Of a stretch of 64,000 nucleotides of DNA, positions 61,184 to 64,000 are shown piece by piece. A program made the position numbers and the translations under genes. Numbering within the stretch: the stretch's first letter is position 1; each line of letters starts with the position of its first letter. The stretch spans positions 9,422 to 73,421 of the forward strand of contig JAYRWE010000032.1 in assembly GCA_041918175.1 (NCBI GenBank). Direction: 5' to 3'. The DNA comes from JABWAN01 sp041918175 (lineage in GTDB: Bacteria > Zhuqueibacterota > Zhuqueibacteria > Zhuqueibacterales > Zhuqueibacteraceae). Below the pieces are notes generated by a model. That model saw nothing but the letters and a program-made list of their open reading frames with translations, did not search any database and was not told the DNA's origin.

Positions 61184-63859
61184 TCACTTGAGCACGATAA
61201 GCTTCTTCGCTTGCACAAACTCTCCGGCGCGCAGTTCATAGACATATACGCCGTTCGGCAAGTCCGTGGCCGTGAATTGCACTTCATATCGGCCCGGCGC
61301 TTTCTTCCCTTGCGCCAAGGTTGCCACTTCCTGCCCGAGCGAATTATACACTTTCAATGTCACGAACACGGCGTGCGGCAATTCATAAGCAATCCTGGTT
61401 TGCGGGTTAAAGGGATTGGGGTAATTTTGCTCCAACCGAAAGCTGCGCGGCAAATTGCCCGCAGGCTTTTCTTCCACCGCGACCGTTACGCTTTTCAACC
61501 AATCCAATGTGCGCGAGAGGAGCGTTTTGCGATGAAGCTGCGAGACGGCATCCAAGCGAAAGCCGAAATAGGCCGCTTTCCATCCGGCAATGGGATCTTC
61601 CGCGCGCACGCCTGCAATGCGAGTCGAGTCTGCTGCGCTTGAGCCATAGCGAAACGTTTTGTAAACGCGACTGCGCGTCGTGGCCGCGAGTTGCAATTGA
61701 TCTTTCGAAGCGCCGGGCGCAGCGGTGAGTATGCCGTTGCCGATCGCATCGCCGTTGAAGCCGCGAATAAGTTGCTGCGAATAGTTGGAATTGAAATTGA
61801 CGCCGAGATATAAAGCCAGCAAACTATCGTTGAGCGGCGAAGTTTCTGCGATGTTGTCGCCGCTCAAGAGCAACGTGCCGCCGTGATCAAGATGGCCGCG
61901 CATCACGGCGCGATCATTCGCAGAGAGCACCTCGCGGCTCGTCTCTCCAGTGGTCCACAACAGCAGAGCGGGCTTTTCCAAAAACGGCAGCCGCTCGGCC
62001 GGAACTGTTGCGCCTTGCGCGAGCGTGTTCCAGCGCGAATAGCGATAACCCAACTCCGTGAGCAGATCACGATAGGTTTTGTGCGCAACGCTGCTGGTGT
62101 CATCTTCCACCAAAACGATGGGCGCGGCGCGGAGCAATATATCTTTGGCGGTGCCGAGGGCCGTATGCTGCACGCTGGTCAACGTCGCTTCGGGATAGGG
62201 AATCTCCGGCAATACCGTAACGCGATATGCTCCTTCTAAAAGCAACGCAGCGTATGAACCGTCCGCCGCGGTGTGCGCAATCTGCGGCGTGCTTTCACCG
62301 GCGCGCAAAAATTCCAGCGTGGCGCGAATGGGCGCATCGCTGCTGCTGTCGCGCACCGCGCCGCTGAAACTTGCCAATGCGCGCGCATAGCCGGAAAGGG
62401 CAATCGTTGCCACAGGCTTGGTAGGATCATTGGTGTGAATGCGCACCGTGTCGTGATGCGCGCCTGCGCTTTGCGGCGCAAATTCGAAGGTCACAGCCAA
62501 CTCGTTTGTCGAGGGCAATTCCAAAGGCAGGTTCGGGACCTCATGCAAGACAAACGCAGAGGAACTCCACGAGATAGCGGAGATGGTCAGCGGATCAAAG
62601 CCGCTGTTGGTGAGGGCAACACGCAGCGTATCGCTGCGCTCATTTACGCCGAGCGTGTCGAAATATAACGCGCGCGGCTTGAGAAAAATTTTCGGCCCGG
62701 CGGCAATCGTGGTTTGCAATGGCGTTTCCCACAAGCCTCGGCCAAATGTGCCGGCACGCAGCTTCCGCGTTGCCGCGTGAACCTCAAGCTCCTGCACGAT
62801 CACGTTGGGCAAGCCGTCGTTGAAGGGCTGCCAAGCGCTCGTGTTGTTATCGCGATAATACACGCCCACGTCCGTGCCGATATACAACGCATCATTGCTA
62901 TCCTCTTCGCGCGCGATGCAATTCACCGGCAAGTTAGGCAGTGTGCCTGAAATGTTTGCCCACGTCGCGCCGCCGTCACGAGAATAAAAAACTTTATTGC
63001 CGTTGGAAAAACCCGAGAACGTCACCCACAGCCGATTGGGATCGTCATCGGCCACAACGAGATATGTGAGTGCCGCACTCGCCGTCGGCAACCCGGCGGT
63101 CACTTCGCTCCAACTCGCGCCGCCGTTTGCAGTTTTATAAATGGCATTCAGATACGCAGCGTAGATATAATTCGAATTCGAGCTTGCCACGGCGAGTGCA
63201 ATCAACGAAGTCCCGCGCGAGAAGTTGGAAATACGAAACCAGGAAGCGCCGCCGTCATTCGTCTTCCACACGTTGCGAAAACCCGCGAAGAGAATTTTCG
63301 GATTCGCGGGATGCATGACATACGGCGTCACCCAATCGCCCTCTTCGTTGATGTCAGCGTCAATCGCTTCAAAGCTGTTGCCGCCGTCAACGGATTTGCG
63401 CAAGCCGCCGAATTGAATTGCGGCATAAACCGTATTGGGATTGCTATAATCACTGATGCATTCCATGCCGTCCGCGCCCAACACGTGCGTCCATGCGCCG
63501 CCTTGCAAGCGATTGGTGCCGTTGTCTTGCGTGCCGCCAAAAATCAAGTCCGCATTCGAGGGCGAGCCGCTGATGCGATAAAATTGTGTGGTCATCAAGC
63601 CCGCGCTTAAATCGCCCCAGGAGTTGCCGCGGTCATTCGTCGCGTAAATGCCGCCATCGCAGCCAGCGAACAATGTGGCGCCGTAAAAATCCAACGCATG
63701 CACGTCGGCATGCACATAGGGCACGGTTTGATCGGGATAAAACCACAACGCGTTGATGCTCCACGACGCGCCGCCATCATTTGATTTCCAAATATTGACG
63801 CCGCCCACAAAAATTTCATCGGCATCGTCGGGCGCGACTGCAATCGCCAAATCATACCA
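61184..63859 (-). pseudogene. 5'-truncated BNR/sortilin-type exoprotein
   Basis: From the minus strand the open frame reads WYDLAIAVAPDDADEIFVGG, IWKSNDGGASW and repeated BNR (Asp-box) motifs (SxDGGxxW) to about residue 330, then an Ig-like/ASH-type domain, a carboxypeptidase-regulatory-like segment, a Rossmann-like part and the sorting-type C-terminus (NYPNPFNPQTRIAYELP, LYNSLGQEVATLA-like, GVYVYELRAG). In related proteins the WYDLA stretch follows several hundred residues of N-terminal propeller and signal peptide. Here upstream of 63860 the frame continues only about 23 codons, has no ATG, and hits a stop at 63929-63931. The 5' end is therefore lost, by deletion or rearrangement. Confidence 0.7.
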
Positions 63860-64000
63860 CCTGAATTTTGCACTTCTTTTTCGTTCCTTGACAAACGCGC
63901 TTGCGAAAGTGTGATAAAACCCCTTTCTTTACAGGACAAAATCACGACTAGCCGCTCTGCCCCTTAACCGCGAAAGGACACCCAGATGGTGGCTGCTCCA
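63860..64000. other. Window end, no feature recognised
   Basis: Beyond the break in the truncated exoprotein gene the sequence shows no open frame of coding character and no repeat copy. A string CTGAATTTTGCACT shared with 13949-13962 is noted but may be chance. A divergent gene might start outside the window. Confidence 0.3.

Overview
The window is about 64 kb of chromosomal DNA from a Gram-negative bacterium of moderately high GC content. Several large exported proteins end in a C-terminal sorting-like domain with PNPF or NPSTKI motifs, followed by an LGxxV strand and a GIYFIR or GVYVYELRAG strand. Outer-membrane barrels, OmpA-like, toast_rack and DUF4199 proteins are also present. This combination is typical of the FCB superphylum (Bacteroidota, Ignavibacteria, Calditrichota, candidate division KSB1). 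I infer that group from protein style only; there is no rRNA or other phylogenetic marker in the window. I found no rRNA, tRNA, CRISPR array, phage or transposase gene.

Layout. 0-4 kb (minus strand): DUF2203 protein, a glutaryl-CoA-type acyl-CoA dehydrogenase, a three-gene toxin-antitoxin-like cluster (DUF4258, YgiT/MqsA-like, BrnA-like) and miaB. 4.4-10 kb (minus): a MacAB/LolCDE-like efflux operon of adaptor, ATPase, a double FtsX permease and a small membrane protein, interrupted by heptad and G/C-tract repeats. 10.2-13.9 kb (plus): the AmmeMemoRadiSam radical SAM enzyme, a pseudo-receiver/HATPase fusion and dipeptidase PepD. 14-21.6 kb (plus): envelope proteins (DUF11-repeat exoprotein, PorV-like barrel, OmpA-like protein). 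21.8-25.5 kb (minus): a secreted PHP phosphoesterase-like protein, a decayed sorting-domain gene and DUF2461. 25.8-31 kb (plus): Memo and AMMECR1 (the other two AmmeMemoRadiSam partners), dGTPase overlapping an ECF-type ATPase, Uma2 and TraB/GumN. 31-34.7 kb: isochorismatase-like hydrolase, NTF2-like protein, a lipoprotein, SixA and a membrane-anchored Cys/His protein.

35-43 kb (plus): an OlsB/OlsA-like acyltransferase pair for aminolipid synthesis, DinB-like protein, acyl-CoA ligase, exported aminopeptidase P, and a histidine kinase with its OmpR-type regulator. 43-44 kb (minus): a His-rich lipoprotein and a periplasmic Arg/Asp-rich coiled-coil protein. 44.4-51 kb (plus): toast_rack lipoprotein and two tandem, mosaic metzincin-type proteases. 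51-54 kb (minus): glycosyltransferase and polysaccharide flippase. 54-56.6 kb (plus): an unknown helical protein, membrane LuxR regulator, DUF4199 and DUF1579. 56.9-63.9 kb (minus): nucleotidyltransferase with small partner, alginate-export-type porin, TonB-like-start protein and a 5'-truncated BNR/sortilin-type exoprotein.

The most notable material lies partly between genes. There are several families of dispersed palindromic or MITE-like repeats. One pair lies about 26 kb apart in opposite orientation, and another has slid into the 5' end of an outer-membrane protein gene. Among genes, the best leads are the three-gene toxin-antitoxin cluster, the AmmeMemoRadiSam components, the Asp-to-Glu pseudo-receiver fused to an anti-sigma-kinase fold, the gene-converted metzincin pair, and the small nucleotidyltransferase pair. 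No single locus is convincingly a wholly new system.
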